A stretch of 59,892 nt of DNA from Mucidula mucida (Eukaryota; Basidiomycota; Agaricomycetes; Agaricales; Physalacriaceae), in contig JADNYV010000216.1 of NCBI GenBank assembly GCA_015501055.1, positions 1 through 59,892 of the forward strand. Direction: 5' to 3'. The notes beneath the pieces are model-generated. The model was not told where the DNA came from and made no database searches. It saw only the letters and a list, made by a program, of their open reading frames with translations. Of the stretch, positions 22,195-32,787 are shown piece by piece (position 1 is the stretch's first letter; each line of letters begins with the position of its first letter). The translations under genes and the position numbers were made by a program.

Positions 22195-25118
22195 ATGGCA
22201 GTCAAGGACCAGAAATGCAGCTCATGCCGGCATGACTTCCCATGCACTGCCGAGCACTTCAAGCCGACCTTCGGGACATCCGGAATCGAGTACATCAAAA
22301 CCTGCCATGGGTGTGCCAAGAAAGGTTGCAAGCGTAGCCGCAAATACCGCGAAAGAGCCAAGGCCAAGAAGGACGCCGTACCTACCGGAGAACACACTCC
22401 CAGGAGTCCCAGCCCAGCCCCCGGACCTACGACACGTCAGGACTCCGACCCAGGCAGTGATGACGCGACTGACTTCCTGGGTCTCAAGGAAGTCAGTCTT
22501 GACGCGTTCTTGGGCACGCTTGCAAAGGAGAAGGAAGTGATTACACTCTCAGCCTTTGTTAGCTTGACCGGTGTTGAAGGAGACATGGATCAGCGTGTAG
22601 ATACCTTCCGACGCACAGTATGGGACCAACTTTCATATAGATTCAAGTATGTGCATGCAATCCACTTGGGCCATCTCTAAGCTTGAATATTCAGCTGCCA
22701 CAAGAAATCGAAGCCGTCGGAGATGGGAATTACTTGTTATTCCTTTAACTGTGCCCAAATGGCTAAGCGTCAGAGTAAGGTCCAGAAGACTGCTGGACCA
22801 GGTATCAAGCATTGTGGAAAGGGCCAAATGGATGCTTTTGACTGCGATGGGTGGCTGTATATCTGGGCTAGTCTAGGTTCCAACACAGTCTTTGTTTGCA
22901 TTCGACACAAGGAGCAGCATGTCCACTACTGTTGCATTGATGTTCCTGACAATGTTCGAAAGTATGTGGAGGATAATCCGCAACTTCGAGTTCCTCAAGT
23001 GAGTGTTATTCTAACCAGCTGCCCTGATCTGACAAGCAAATGTTATAGCTCTGGAGCAGGATTCTCAAGATGCATCCATCACCAGAGTTCACACAGAAAT
23101 CTGTCTACAACCTGTGGGCAAAGCAGTCTGAAAAGGACTGGAAGCGCGATCCTGATGAGGTTAAATCTGCACGTATCCTGCTTAAGGAATTTCGAGGCAA
23201 GCCTGTTGGGTCTGCTTATCATATTAAGCCTATTCCAATGCCCGAGGCTGACAATGGCTTCACGGCACTGGCCTTTTCCTTACCTAACATTCTTTGTAAG
23301 TGGGGCGGTACTATTCGCGAAGTTGCACTCGACTCTGCTTGTACGTATTGTCTCTTTATGATTGGCATGTTCTGATGCATGCTCTCTTACACAGGGAATA
23401 CTAATGGGTCCCGTTTTGAGGTCTATGCATTACTTGGCAAGGTCTACAAATCGGGATGTCCTCTCGGTTACCTTCTAATCCAATCAAACAATGGACAAGA
23501 AGGTGAAAAAGAGAAGTATATACGAAAACTTCTTGAACACTTTTGTGTTACTTGGGAGCTCCACGTCCTCGAGACTCTGTCTGATAAAGACATTACAGAG
23601 ATCAATGCATTCCTAGCTGAGCTTCCGGCGAACCATCAGCTCTGCTTCTGGCACTGTCTTTGTGCAATCAAAGTCCGCATGGCTACCATTGCCCGCCATC
23701 CAGCTCTCTACCGTCCAGACGAGGCCTTTGCAGAGTTTGACTGGATTGACCGTACCTTTGTGCCGGTCAATCAGATGAATTCTAGAGACGCTGTAGGCTA
23801 TGTATTCTGTCCGGCCCCCCATTGAAAACGCCTCCTTCATCTCTTCACAAAGCATTTCTGCGAGCATCCCCTTCTCCCAGATCGACATGGGAACACTCGT
23901 ACCTCTGCCCAGATTCACATTGACGCAGTGTCAGAGATGTATTGGTTCTGTTTTCAGCGTGGATTACGCGAGGTCTGGGGCTACATGTGGACATCCTGGT
24001 ATGCACCCAAGAAATGGGCGCGCTCTGGGCAAGGTCTACAACACCCTATCTATTCAGACTTCGCACTACAATGACAGTCGAGAACTTCTGGCGTTACTTG
24101 AAGCACGAAACACTCCATCACCTTCTCCATCCGCAACTCGACCAGCTAATATGGCTTCTGGTTACCGACGTGGGGCCCCGGATGGATGCAAGGATGCTGA
24201 AGTTTGATGCAAATCACCGTGCCGGGCGGTCAAATGAGCTTTCTCCTTTGCAGAAGAGTCTCAAGGCAAACTGGTACAAGCTCCGGGACCGACAGCTTGG
24301 TAATGCGACATCCTACACTGTCGATATCAGAAACTAGACATGCACATGCGGGCAGCAGAGAAATAATGCTTACTGTCTATGTAAGCATCTTGGACAGGCG
24401 GTAGAGGACCCTGATCCGCGCTTCTTCCGTGAGGTAGTTCGGAGGTGAACAACTCCCTTCTATCGTCACCCATTGCTTGTTCCACGGGGCGGAAGTCCGC
24501 TCTCCGACATTGAGGATGGATCCATCACGGATGGTGATGATAGGCCTAAGCAGAAGTCGGTCAACACTTTGGGTAAACATTGCCGAGACCTATCCAATAC
24601 TGAGGGCGGCCAGTTCTCATTCCGATCCCGTCAGCGCCGGGGTGACTGCAATAATCCCATCGAGATTTCTGGCAGCTCATCTCCCATCCGAATGGATGAG
24701 CAAGACAATGACAATGAGGTAAGTCCTTCAATTGTCTAAACACTCACTGATCTCAATGCATTCACAGCGGGCCACCAGACATCTCCGACTACAAAAGAGG
24801 GCAGAAGATCTGGTGGAGGCGGCACGGCTCATCAATGAGCAGCTTGATCTGGGCTCGGAGATCTGGCTGAAGAGCATGGACCAGAAGAATGTGGGACACA
24901 ATGCTGCTTCCCTAGTGCAGGATATCAAGAAGTTCACCAATACTGGGAGGCGGAGGGAGCCAACCTGGGCAAGAAGTGGAGACAGGGAGTCGGCTAGGTA
25001 TACTACCAACACAATGGGTTATCAAGTTCCTCTGCCCCCAAGGCATGGAGGCGCGGACGAGGCAATAGCTGGATTGAGAGAGTCAGGTGATGGATCAGCA
25101 GCGGGTGAGGACATTTGA
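22195..25118 (+). pseudogene. MULE transposase with SWIM zinc finger, two stops and a frameshift
   Basis: Five exons are modelled: 22195-22646, 22695-22998, 23049-23340, 23395-24718 and 24778-25118. The N-terminus has a Cys-rich finger (CSSCRHDF..CHGCAKKGC). The MULE catalytic core follows, with first Asp in REVALDSA, second Asp in LSDKDITEINA, the FWHCLCAIKVR block and probable Glu in MTVENFWRYLKHE. A SWIM finger (CTCG..YCLCKHLGQA) comes after that. The C-terminus is hydrophilic and helical. The frame is interrupted by TGA at 23823-23825, by a one-base shift near 24018 and by TAG at 24335-24337, just before the SWIM finger where the family has Trp. The copy should be inactive unless supplied with transposase in trans. 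Confidence 0.8.
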
Positions 25119-25295
25119 GGGGCTGGAGATGGCAGTAGAAGTTGTGAGGCAATTGAGATTGACTAGCTAGAGCACTGGATTCGATAGAGATGGCATTGTC
25201 ACTGGTCCAAGTCGTTGTCGTCGCAAACGAAGCTCAAAGTCCAATGATCCCGATTAGGAAGTTGCTGTGAGTGCAATCTCTAAGTCCACCAAAAC

Positions 25296-25501
25296 AGTGC
25301 CATTTGTGTTTGACACTACCTGTACACATTCTGAATACACTCATACGTGTCAAAGACGGTGAAAGTAGCATAAAAATATATATATAGTTGTTAGGAATGC
25401 AAACAAAAAATATCTGCACCGATGAATGGTCAGATTCGAACCCCCGGACGGCAGTTGCCGCGGCCCCGGGTGCGTACACAGGTGGAGGGATAGTGTTTGC
25501 T
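25296..25501 (-). repeat. MULE right terminal inverted repeat
   Basis: Inverted partner of 21873-22075. Differences are few and mostly transitions. The 8-bp AGTTTTTC follows at 25502-25509. Confidence 0.85.
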
Positions 25502-25509
25502 AGTTTTTC

Positions 25510-25790
25510 CCGAGTTTGACTGATATTGTTGTTCTGAAAGATATCCTCCTAAAATCAATCTTAGTCTAGGCGGTAACAGTCTTGACTCACAATACTGCGC
25601 CAAACAGTATTGAACCACGTCCCAAAGGCAGCACATTCTCGAAATGGTTGATCTTGGAACAGACAGTGAACAACCACAAATTGTTGAGGAAAGGGTGCAG
25701 CGTAGGTTCCTCTTGGGAAATCCGGTCGACTTAGCCTGTGTATGACAAGCGCTGGGTTCCCTCGACTCGCTCGGAGGCATAAGTAGGAAA
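25510..25790. other. Spacer between MULE and LINE, no gene seen
   Basis: About 280 bp without recognisable motif. Its right end (25791-25805) is the left copy of the LINE target duplication. Confidence 0.5.
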
Positions 25791-25805
25791 TAAGCCATGT
25801 AGGCT
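25791..25805 (+). repeat. LINE target-site duplication, 3' copy
   Basis: TAAGCCATGTAGGCT, identical to 34295-34309. It directly follows the LINE poly(A) tail (read on the minus strand). Confidence 0.9.
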
Positions 25806-25943
25806 TTTTTTTTTTTTTTTTTGGATGTACGCTGTCAGGGCGCAGCCCTGACTAAATTCATTAAGCAATATCACCGGTCTTCAAACTTCTTAGTGGAGAG
25901 AGGGGAGGCGTTGGTCAAAATGTGTTACCGCACACAATTGTGA

Positions 25944-26702
25944 TTACCGTAGTGTGGGACTCGAACCCGAACCCTGGATCAAACAATCCAGGGCTTTACT
26001 CAGGCCCATACCCACTAAAACCCTGACATGCTCTGTATGAGCGCGCTCCGTCCCCTCCTTCTGTCCGGTATCTTTGATTACTAGCCTATTCCAAGAATTT
26101 AGCACTAGTTTCTTCGGTATCGCTTGTTTTCCAAATTTACCTTTGTTGGTCATCGCGAAGTCTGTCGTTGCTGACATTTCCAGGGCCTTGATATATTTGT
26201 TCCTTACTTTGTTCTGGCTTTGATTCAGATCGCCATCGTCTTTGTACTCGATCCTCCTTTTGTTACGCAACTTCCATAGTAGGAATGCGCCTTTGGACAG
26301 CAACTTCTGGAAAAGCCTATTCAGCCCGTCTTTTTCCTCTGTCTTTTCCTTCTTCCTTATTGGTCGTGCCGCCCCACAACCAATCAGCGTTCCATACTCA
26401 ATCTTCGGCCATTTCTCGCCCGTCTGCTCCCATAGGCTCTTCGCTGTACCCCACACCACTTCGTGGGAGCCAATTTCACATTCTAGGAGAATGTGTTCCA
26501 GGGTCTCTAGGCTACCGCATTCCGGGCACATCTCCAGATGTCCCAGGCTCTCCATTCTTGTGAAGAACTCACCCGTTGCATGTGCTTCATGCATTGCTCT
26601 CCAGCGGAACATTTGGGTTTTTTTACTGGTGTTTGATCCCCTCACTGATCTCCAAATCTTCTCCCTTGACGGTGCCTGCCCATTTAGGTCTTTAAGCACA
26701 TA
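25944..26702 (-). pseudogene. LINE ORF2, C-terminal zinc knuckle
   Basis: Continuation of the LINE after the inserted element. Removing 26703-28119 and one TA restores the reading frame across the junction. It holds the RVT-associated zinc knuckle (CPECGSLETLEHILLECE) typical of LINE C-termini, then a Lys-rich region, and ends at the stop at 25944. The last codons overlap a tRNA-like sequence. Confidence 0.8.
25950..26020 (-). other. tRNA-like sequence near LINE 3' end
   Basis: Read on the minus strand it has a 7-bp hairpin CCTGGAT/ATCCAGG like an anticodon arm, then GGTTCGAGTCC (25957-25967), an exact tRNA B-box core. No full cloverleaf could be drawn. Part of it still codes for the LINE C-terminus. 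It may be a 3' recognition structure or coincidence. Confidence 0.35.
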
Positions 26703-28119
26703 CACCCCCAAACGCTGACCCAGCGGAATTCCGCTGGGTGATCGGATTGTGAATTTCCAGCGGGTTTTTTGCCGGGAGCACGCTGGAACGCCAGCTGGTT
26801 TCCCGTGAATTGGCAATCCCTGGAATCTTGTGGGCTCAACGCTGGCAGAAGGCTGGAGGTTTCGGCACGAGCTCGGTAGCTCTTGCTTGCTGAGTTGACA
26901 GTTCAAGCCTGAGCGATAACATTGACGTTCCTCGCTGTTTATATACCTTGAAATATATTTGTAGGAAGATTTCTGAGTATGAATCTCTCTATTCTTGACT
27001 TTAAGAGATTTTTCAGTTGTCCAAACATCATCGGACTGTTTGGAGCTGAAATCCCTCCAAGTCCACGACTTGCCAAATCCGGCACGCGACTGAGCGGACA
27101 AACAAACAGCCGTTGTTGCCGTCTCTTCTACTTCCACCTGCTTGCGACTGCGACATCTGGCAATATTCTCATGCATCCTGCTCGAATTTTGCAGCAGTCC
27201 AGGTATGGGCCATACGGAAGGACGACACCCACCCATGGTTCCCCAGCTCAGCCTGGTCCCCGTCCAGTGCAAATTTTTGGTCGTTCCGTCAGCAACCCCA
27301 ATATCTCGCAGTCTGCGCGGGAGCTCTACAGCAGCAGCCCACTGCCTTCACGTCGCTTCGGCTCCCAGCTCCAAAACATGCCATCAAGTTTTTCATGGGG
27401 TAGACCCCAGCCGTGGTCACGATGAAGGGACTGACAGCGGCTTCGGGTCAGAATACAGCTCTGAACAGTGCCCGCCAGATGATCAGCTGCAGTCCCAGCA
27501 TCGTTCTGCAGTTGGCGGCGGCCCACCAGATATAGAATTCGAATATGGACCATCGTCGGACTTGACTGCCGTGATTTCATCTCTAGGCCTTAACGCGGCT
27601 GCCACGGAGAAGGCATATTCATTTGCATCGGTGCATATATAGTGCTATCAAGGTCATCTTTCTGATGCTGTACTCCATATACTAGCTCAACGTTGATCTT
27701 GATCACAAGCTGGCATTCATGTATGCTGATTTAGACTTTTTCAATCTTCTTGTTTCTGTCTCCGTTCGTACATAATCTATGTTATACGCACTTCTATGCT
27801 CAATATATGTCTGTTAATCATTGGTTAATTGAGAAAGAAGTTGAACAAACAAGCACAGATAAAATTGATTTGAGATTTGGGCCTTGGCTTGCTTAGCAAG
27901 CGCCGTATAACGTGAACTATCTCCAGCCTGTCCCCAGCAACTCTCCCAGCTTTGTTGCCTGGCTGCGCCAGAGGAATCCAGCGTCGACCCCGCCGGTATC
28001 CAGCGTCGACCCCACCGGTATCCAGGGATTGCCAATTCACAGGAATCCGCTGGAATTGCCGCTGGGAATCCATCAGCCCATCACCCAGCGGAATTCCGCT
28101 GGGTCAGCGTTTGGGGGTG
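26703..28119. mobile_element. TA-flanked DNA element inserted in the LINE
   Basis: 1417 bp with inverted ends CACCCCCAAACGCTGACCC and complement, flanked by TA (26701-26702, 28120-28121). Excising it with one TA restores the LINE reading frame, which proves the boundaries. Each end carries many copies of CCAGCGG/CCGCTGG-type words, including the palindrome CCAGCGGAATTCCGCTGG. No transposase was recognised. TA duplication suggests a Tc1/mariner-related mobiliser. Confidence 0.85.
27171..27642 (+). CDS. Possible gene carried by the TA element
   Basis: ATG at 27171 opens a Ser/Pro/Gln-rich frame (MHPARILQQS; SVSNPNISQSARELY) to 27425. A second frame then carries an acidic segment (GTDSGFGSEYSSEQCPPDDQ) and ends ISSLGLNAAATEKAYSFAS at 27642. 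A short intron or a one-base shift near 27400 would connect them. The composition is protein-like but unrecognised. It could be a captured host fragment or the remains of the element's own gene. Confidence 0.35.
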
Positions 28120-28874
28120 TACTTGATCCGCTCCATGTTCCCTTCTGTCGCTCTTCGTTCCTGAATCTTTATCCTCCTCTTCAGTTCTCCATATGCTTCT
28201 TTCTGTATTAGCCCTCTTAGTCGAATCCCCGTTATCAGCGCATTTGATTTTTCCGCTACCGGCGCTGGCTCTGCCGGAATACCTTTGGTGTGTTTATCTG
28301 CTGCTTTCTTTGTCAAATCTAACGCGCCTTTTATTCCAGGGTGCCTAGTCCCGTTCTCAACTCGGAATGTTGTATCTCCTTTCCTAGCTCTCAATTGCGC
28401 AACCACCCACTGCAGCAGGATTCGCTGCTCAGGCTTCTGGCCTTTCCATCCTTTGCTTTCATTTTTGTTCAGCTCTGTTGTAAATGCCCGTTGTACCCTC
28501 TTGGACCTGAGGAGGAACATAAGGTCTACCTCATCCGGTGTTATTTCTATAGCCCGTTGTATTGCTAGCGCCAACAGCGGGAGGTCGTCCTTGTAGCCAT
28601 ATGGGGGTGTTATCTCCGCGTTCCGCAGGTCTCTTGTTTGCAGCCATATACCAACCCCCTCATTCGCGTAATCATTTCGCCCTATCATGATGCAAACTGT
28701 TCTTTCCTGTCTTTGATCTTTACCTTGGTGTCTCGGCTCATGTGTTCCTCTTCCCCACAGATCTGATCCTTCTATGAAGATTCGGAATAAGTCCTCCTTC
28801 TGTGGGATCAGATCTCCCTCTTTCGGCAGCCGTTCTTCTTCAGCACCTATTCTTTCCCTGCCCTCATTTGCCCG
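28120..28874 (-). pseudogene. LINE ORF2, RNase H-like region
   Basis: Same frame as the RT segment. The pieces YANEGVGIWLQTRD and KGDTTFRVENGTRHPGIKGA..AADKHTKG match the layout of RNase H in Tad-like LINEs. At the first catalytic position the usual Asp-Gly appears as Ile-Gly and the Glu helix is altered, so activity is doubtful. The frame runs into the insertion at 28119. Confidence 0.65.
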
Positions 28875-31171
28875 TCAACTTTGCGGGTCCCACTTAGGGT
28901 CTAACACATCCAGCAGCTGGTTCGCTCTTCGTCTGCACTGAATCTGGCTATCACATTCCTTTGGCTCTTTGCTCTCACCTTCTGCTACTCTTCTGGCATC
29001 TTCGGCTGTCCTAACATTATGGTTGGACTGGAGACAGCGCGCAGACTTGTCATTCGTTCTCCGGATCCTGTCTGCGGACCATCCCTGATGAAGCCATATT
29101 GGCATTTCTCCCTTCACCTCCTGTGGTATCATGATGGCATCCATCAGCAGCTTATTATTCTTTGCTACTTTAAGGATTCTCTTCATGTCGGGCGGTAGGT
29201 CTATCTTGTTCGTGTCCCATGTCTGGAGGAACATATTCACAAGTATACCAGGATTCAGCGCCTTGTATGTGCTAAGGACTTTGTTTCTCATAGTGTCTTG
29301 CATTACCAGTGCCCATCTTGGGGTGGCTCCATTCATGCCCAGGAAGGTTGCCAGGTGTACAATATGTATCGTGTCGTTCCAAAGTTTAATGTCTATGAGG
29401 TTCTGTCCCCCTTCATCTAGTGGCCGTTTTAGTGTTTGTTTGTTCACCCGCGCCGTCTTATGCTCCCAGAAGAACTTGTGAATCATCGCGTCGAACTTCT
29501 TCTCCATGTCTTTTGGCATATCCTCTGCCGTCGTCAGGTACTGTGTCTTTGAGGCCGCATAGGTCTGTATCCCTACTCTTTTGCCATTCAGGGTGGGGTG
29601 TGTATGTTCCACTTTCTGTAGCACCTCTTCTGTTTCTGACATTACCTTGTCCCAGGGCACATTTGGGTCGAGTTCATTGCCCACCCACGAGCCTAGCAAT
29701 CGTGAGCTTTCCGCATCTTCTGTGATATGTATCCCTTCTAGTACGCCTTCCGCCATCTGCGACAACTTCCTTTTGTTCATGAGCTCCGTGCGGTGCTCTA
29801 CCAACCCTATAGGTATGATCACCGTCTTCTTGATGTTGAACTTCGCTCCTGAAGCCGCGCACCAGGTGTCGAGGATCTTCTTCAGGTCTAAGAACTTATC
29901 ATTCTTCGACATGAACACTGTCGTGTCGTCCGCGAACAACGTGGTTATGATTCTGTCTAGGATCCCTCTGACTTTATATCCCTCCAGGTTTGAGTCTCTC
30001 AGCATTGCCGCCAGTGGTTCTATCGCTATGTTAAAGAGTAGGTATGAAAGTGGGTCCCCTTGTCTGACTCCTCTTGTTACCCTGTACTTTGGGCTAATCA
30101 TTCCGTTAGCTATTACCACCGTATACGCGTTCTCATACAGTATCTTCACTGTTTTAATAAACTTGGGCTCCTCGACAACATGCAGCGCCACGGGGAGCGT
30201 CTTCATCACCTCCCGCGAATGCTTGATCGCATTCCGCAAGTCCTCCACGTCACTCAGCCCGTTCTCGCCCTGGAAATGATTCTTCTGAATATCAATGCGA
30301 GCCAGTCAGGCGGACTGTGCCTTTCGGAAAGTTCACTTTTTCGAGGGTTTTCCAGAGGTAGTCGTGCATTATCTTGTCATAGGCTTTTTCTTGGTCTAGG
30401 AGGACAATCATCCCGTCTTGCCCCGTCGCATCTGCATGATATATTATTGCTCTCGCCAGTTTTATTTGGTCCACAATGCTCCGCCCTTCAACAAAACCTG
30501 CCTGGTCCGTATGGATGAGGTTAATGGCCTCCTCAGCCAGTTTGACAGACATTGCTTTCGTGAATATCTTATAGTCCGTGTTCAATAGGGTTATAGGCCT
30601 GTAATTCTCCATCGCCGTCTTGTCTGCCTTCTTAAAAATCGGGCACAACTATCCATCAGCGAAACTCGAATTCTCAACTAGCTCGTGCGTCTCTATGTCG
30701 TTAAACAACAAGGTGAGTGCTCTCACTACATTAAAAGTCTTTGCTTTGTACTCCGTGCCTTTGGTGCGTTCCCACCGTTGATTGTAATTCTGCCACACAT
30801 CGTATTGGAATCCATCAATCCCCGCTCCGCTAAATGCTTTTGACCCCATCAGTGCCTCCCGCACTCCTTCCTCTTTCAAGTTCTTACTGAGCCTTTCCTC
30901 CGCCTGCTCCGATAGCTTGTTTATACTGCTCTCAAATGTGGCTTGTTGTCCGCGTATCCTTTCATCATCTTGACCAATCCCTTCTGACTGGAGCCCGTCA
31001 TGGTACCTTCCAAACATTTCCGCCATTCTTCCCGGGTCTCTTTTGTACTGCACTGGTTCCGTTCCCGGCACTTTGAGACTGTGGATTGGATCCCTCGCCT
31101 TATCTCCTTTGATTATCCTGGTATAGTACTTGCTATTTGCTTCACCTAGTATTGCCTGGTTCGCATCAGTA
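28875..31171 (-). pseudogene. LINE ORF2, reverse transcriptase part
   Basis: Read from 31171 downwards. RT landmarks are ENYRPITLLN, DQAGFVEGRS, LLDQEKAYDKI (first catalytic Asp), TRGVRQGDPLS and the FADDTTVF box. A TAG replaces a codon at about 30651, just before LCPIFKK. The frame shifts near 30290, where an extra stretch of roughly 40 codons separates FPKGT from FIKTVKILYENA. Another stop at 28875 precedes the connection domain. Confidence 0.85.
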
Positions 31172-32787
31172 AGTTCGGACCCATCTGGTGGTGTCTGGCG
31201 GGGGTCACCGTCTGGCACCGCATGGTGCCATGCACACCATACCGGTACCAGACCATATCAGATCGTTATGCAGCCAGACTTGGTAGAGTCAGCCAGACAC
31301 TGCCTAATTTTTTTTTGCTCTGACAAGTTAATGACCCACCACAAACACTTCTTGTATTGATGCCCGGCTCCTCGACATGGTGCTCAATGTCGTTTCCAAT
31401 GTTGACGCTACCACGAGCAGACGTGCTCGGTTATCAAACCGGCCCGAAGCACATGGTCTATGCGCAAGCACGCAATCGACCACGTGTATGTTGGTTTCAA
31501 CGGCGCAAAATTCCTAAGTTCTTCCTCATCCCACCACCTCGTCTTAACCACAAGACGAGGGCTATCCTTCTACCACCACCACCCCCTCCTCGCGATCTCT
31601 GTGTCCATTACGGGTCCCAATGGCAATGACCCCACCGACGGACGAGTTGACGCAAGGGTTTCGGTAACGAGGACATGCACAACAACGACAATATTGCGGC
31701 CTGCACAAGCACAATGACCGGGGCAACAAATAGGACGACGGGACAGTGAGCACAATGACAGGACGGCGAGTACGATGACAAGGATGGTGAGTAGACGGCA
31801 ATGACAGCAGTAACAACGGCAAGGACAGCATGCACACCGACTATGCGCCTCGGATCCCGATTCCAGTCCCATCTGCGAGCTCGCTAGTGGCCCCGCGGCT
31901 CAAGGATGGTCTAGTGCGTCTTTCCTCTTTTCATTGTTCATACCATTCACCGCACGGGGATGATCAGTGCCGCCGACGGAGCCTCTTGGTACATAATTTA
32001 TGTCAATCCTCTGGTGCGAAGCGTCTCTTTCAGTCGTTCCGAAACATATATTGAACTGATCCGCATTGTACGACAGTCTATCAACAGGGCACTGCCTGCT
32101 ATCGAGCACAAGCTCCGGACAAGAACTCAGCTGGTTGGCGGCTCGTGCTATTATGATCATATCAACTTGGCGAGTCCTTACCCGCTTTGTCGCATTCTGT
32201 ACAGACCCTGTTTATAGCACTGGTATGGGTGACTACGAGGACAGTGTGCCCAAACGTGAAGACCTGCGATCGCGATGATATCGACTACAAGATTAGCCGG
32301 GCACGACCAGGACAACAGCTCAACACCTACCCATGTTCGCCGCGCATCATGCCCATACACCCGACTCCGGTGATGCTAGACTAATACTTCCACCACGGTA
32401 TGTCCGTGGTTTACCACAGCTGCGCAACTGCTAATTGTCCTGCCCCAGCATATAGGGCGCACCTGGTGTGCACGGCATTCGGTGCTGCATTGGTATCTAA
32501 TGATAGCATGTATATACTTACTAGCTACATCGTGTTGTATTAGATACACTAATCTACTTCATTTTTTCTGCAACTTTTATTATGATTTTAAGCTACTGGC
32601 AATGGTGTGGGATCAATGCATGCTCGAGGTGCTGTATGGGATTGGTCTGGTAGTGTATGGTTGAAGTGTCTGGTAGCATATGGTTGATCGGAGGGACGTG
32701 CATAATTTATGCATGTCGTTTCTGGTGCCAGACGCGTCTGGTGAGCATGGTTGGTCTGGTGCCATGCTCACCAGACGGGTGGCTACT
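31172..32787. mobile_element. TA-flanked non-coding DNA element inserted in the LINE
   Basis: 1616 bp flanked by TA (31170-31171, 32788-32789). The ends are imperfect inverted repeats: AGTTCGGACCCATCTGGTG on the left and, complemented, AGTAGCCACCCGTCTGGTG on the right. Subterminal regions repeat words such as TCTGGT and GGTGCCATGC. The surrounding target is palindromic (GCATCAG-TA-CTGATGC). No gene was recognised inside. Confidence 0.7.

Larger units (their letters stand above)
21873..25501 (+). mobile_element. Mutator-like (MULE) DNA transposon
   Basis: 3.6-kb element with terminal inverted repeats of about 200 bp (21873-22075 and 25296-25501), starting near CAAACACTATCCCTCC. An 8-bp direct repeat AGTTTTTC flanks it (21865-21872, 25502-25509). 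Long TIRs, an 8-11 bp duplication and a MULE-type transposase with a SWIM finger are the hallmarks of the Mutator superfamily. The two TIRs are highly similar, so the copy is recent although its gene is broken. Confidence 0.85.

Noticed and set aside
31562..31872. Cys/Ser-rich minus-strand frames inside the 1.6-kb TA element
   Set aside because: They come from low-complexity repeats (GACAA/CAATGAC-like) and have no start context or motif.
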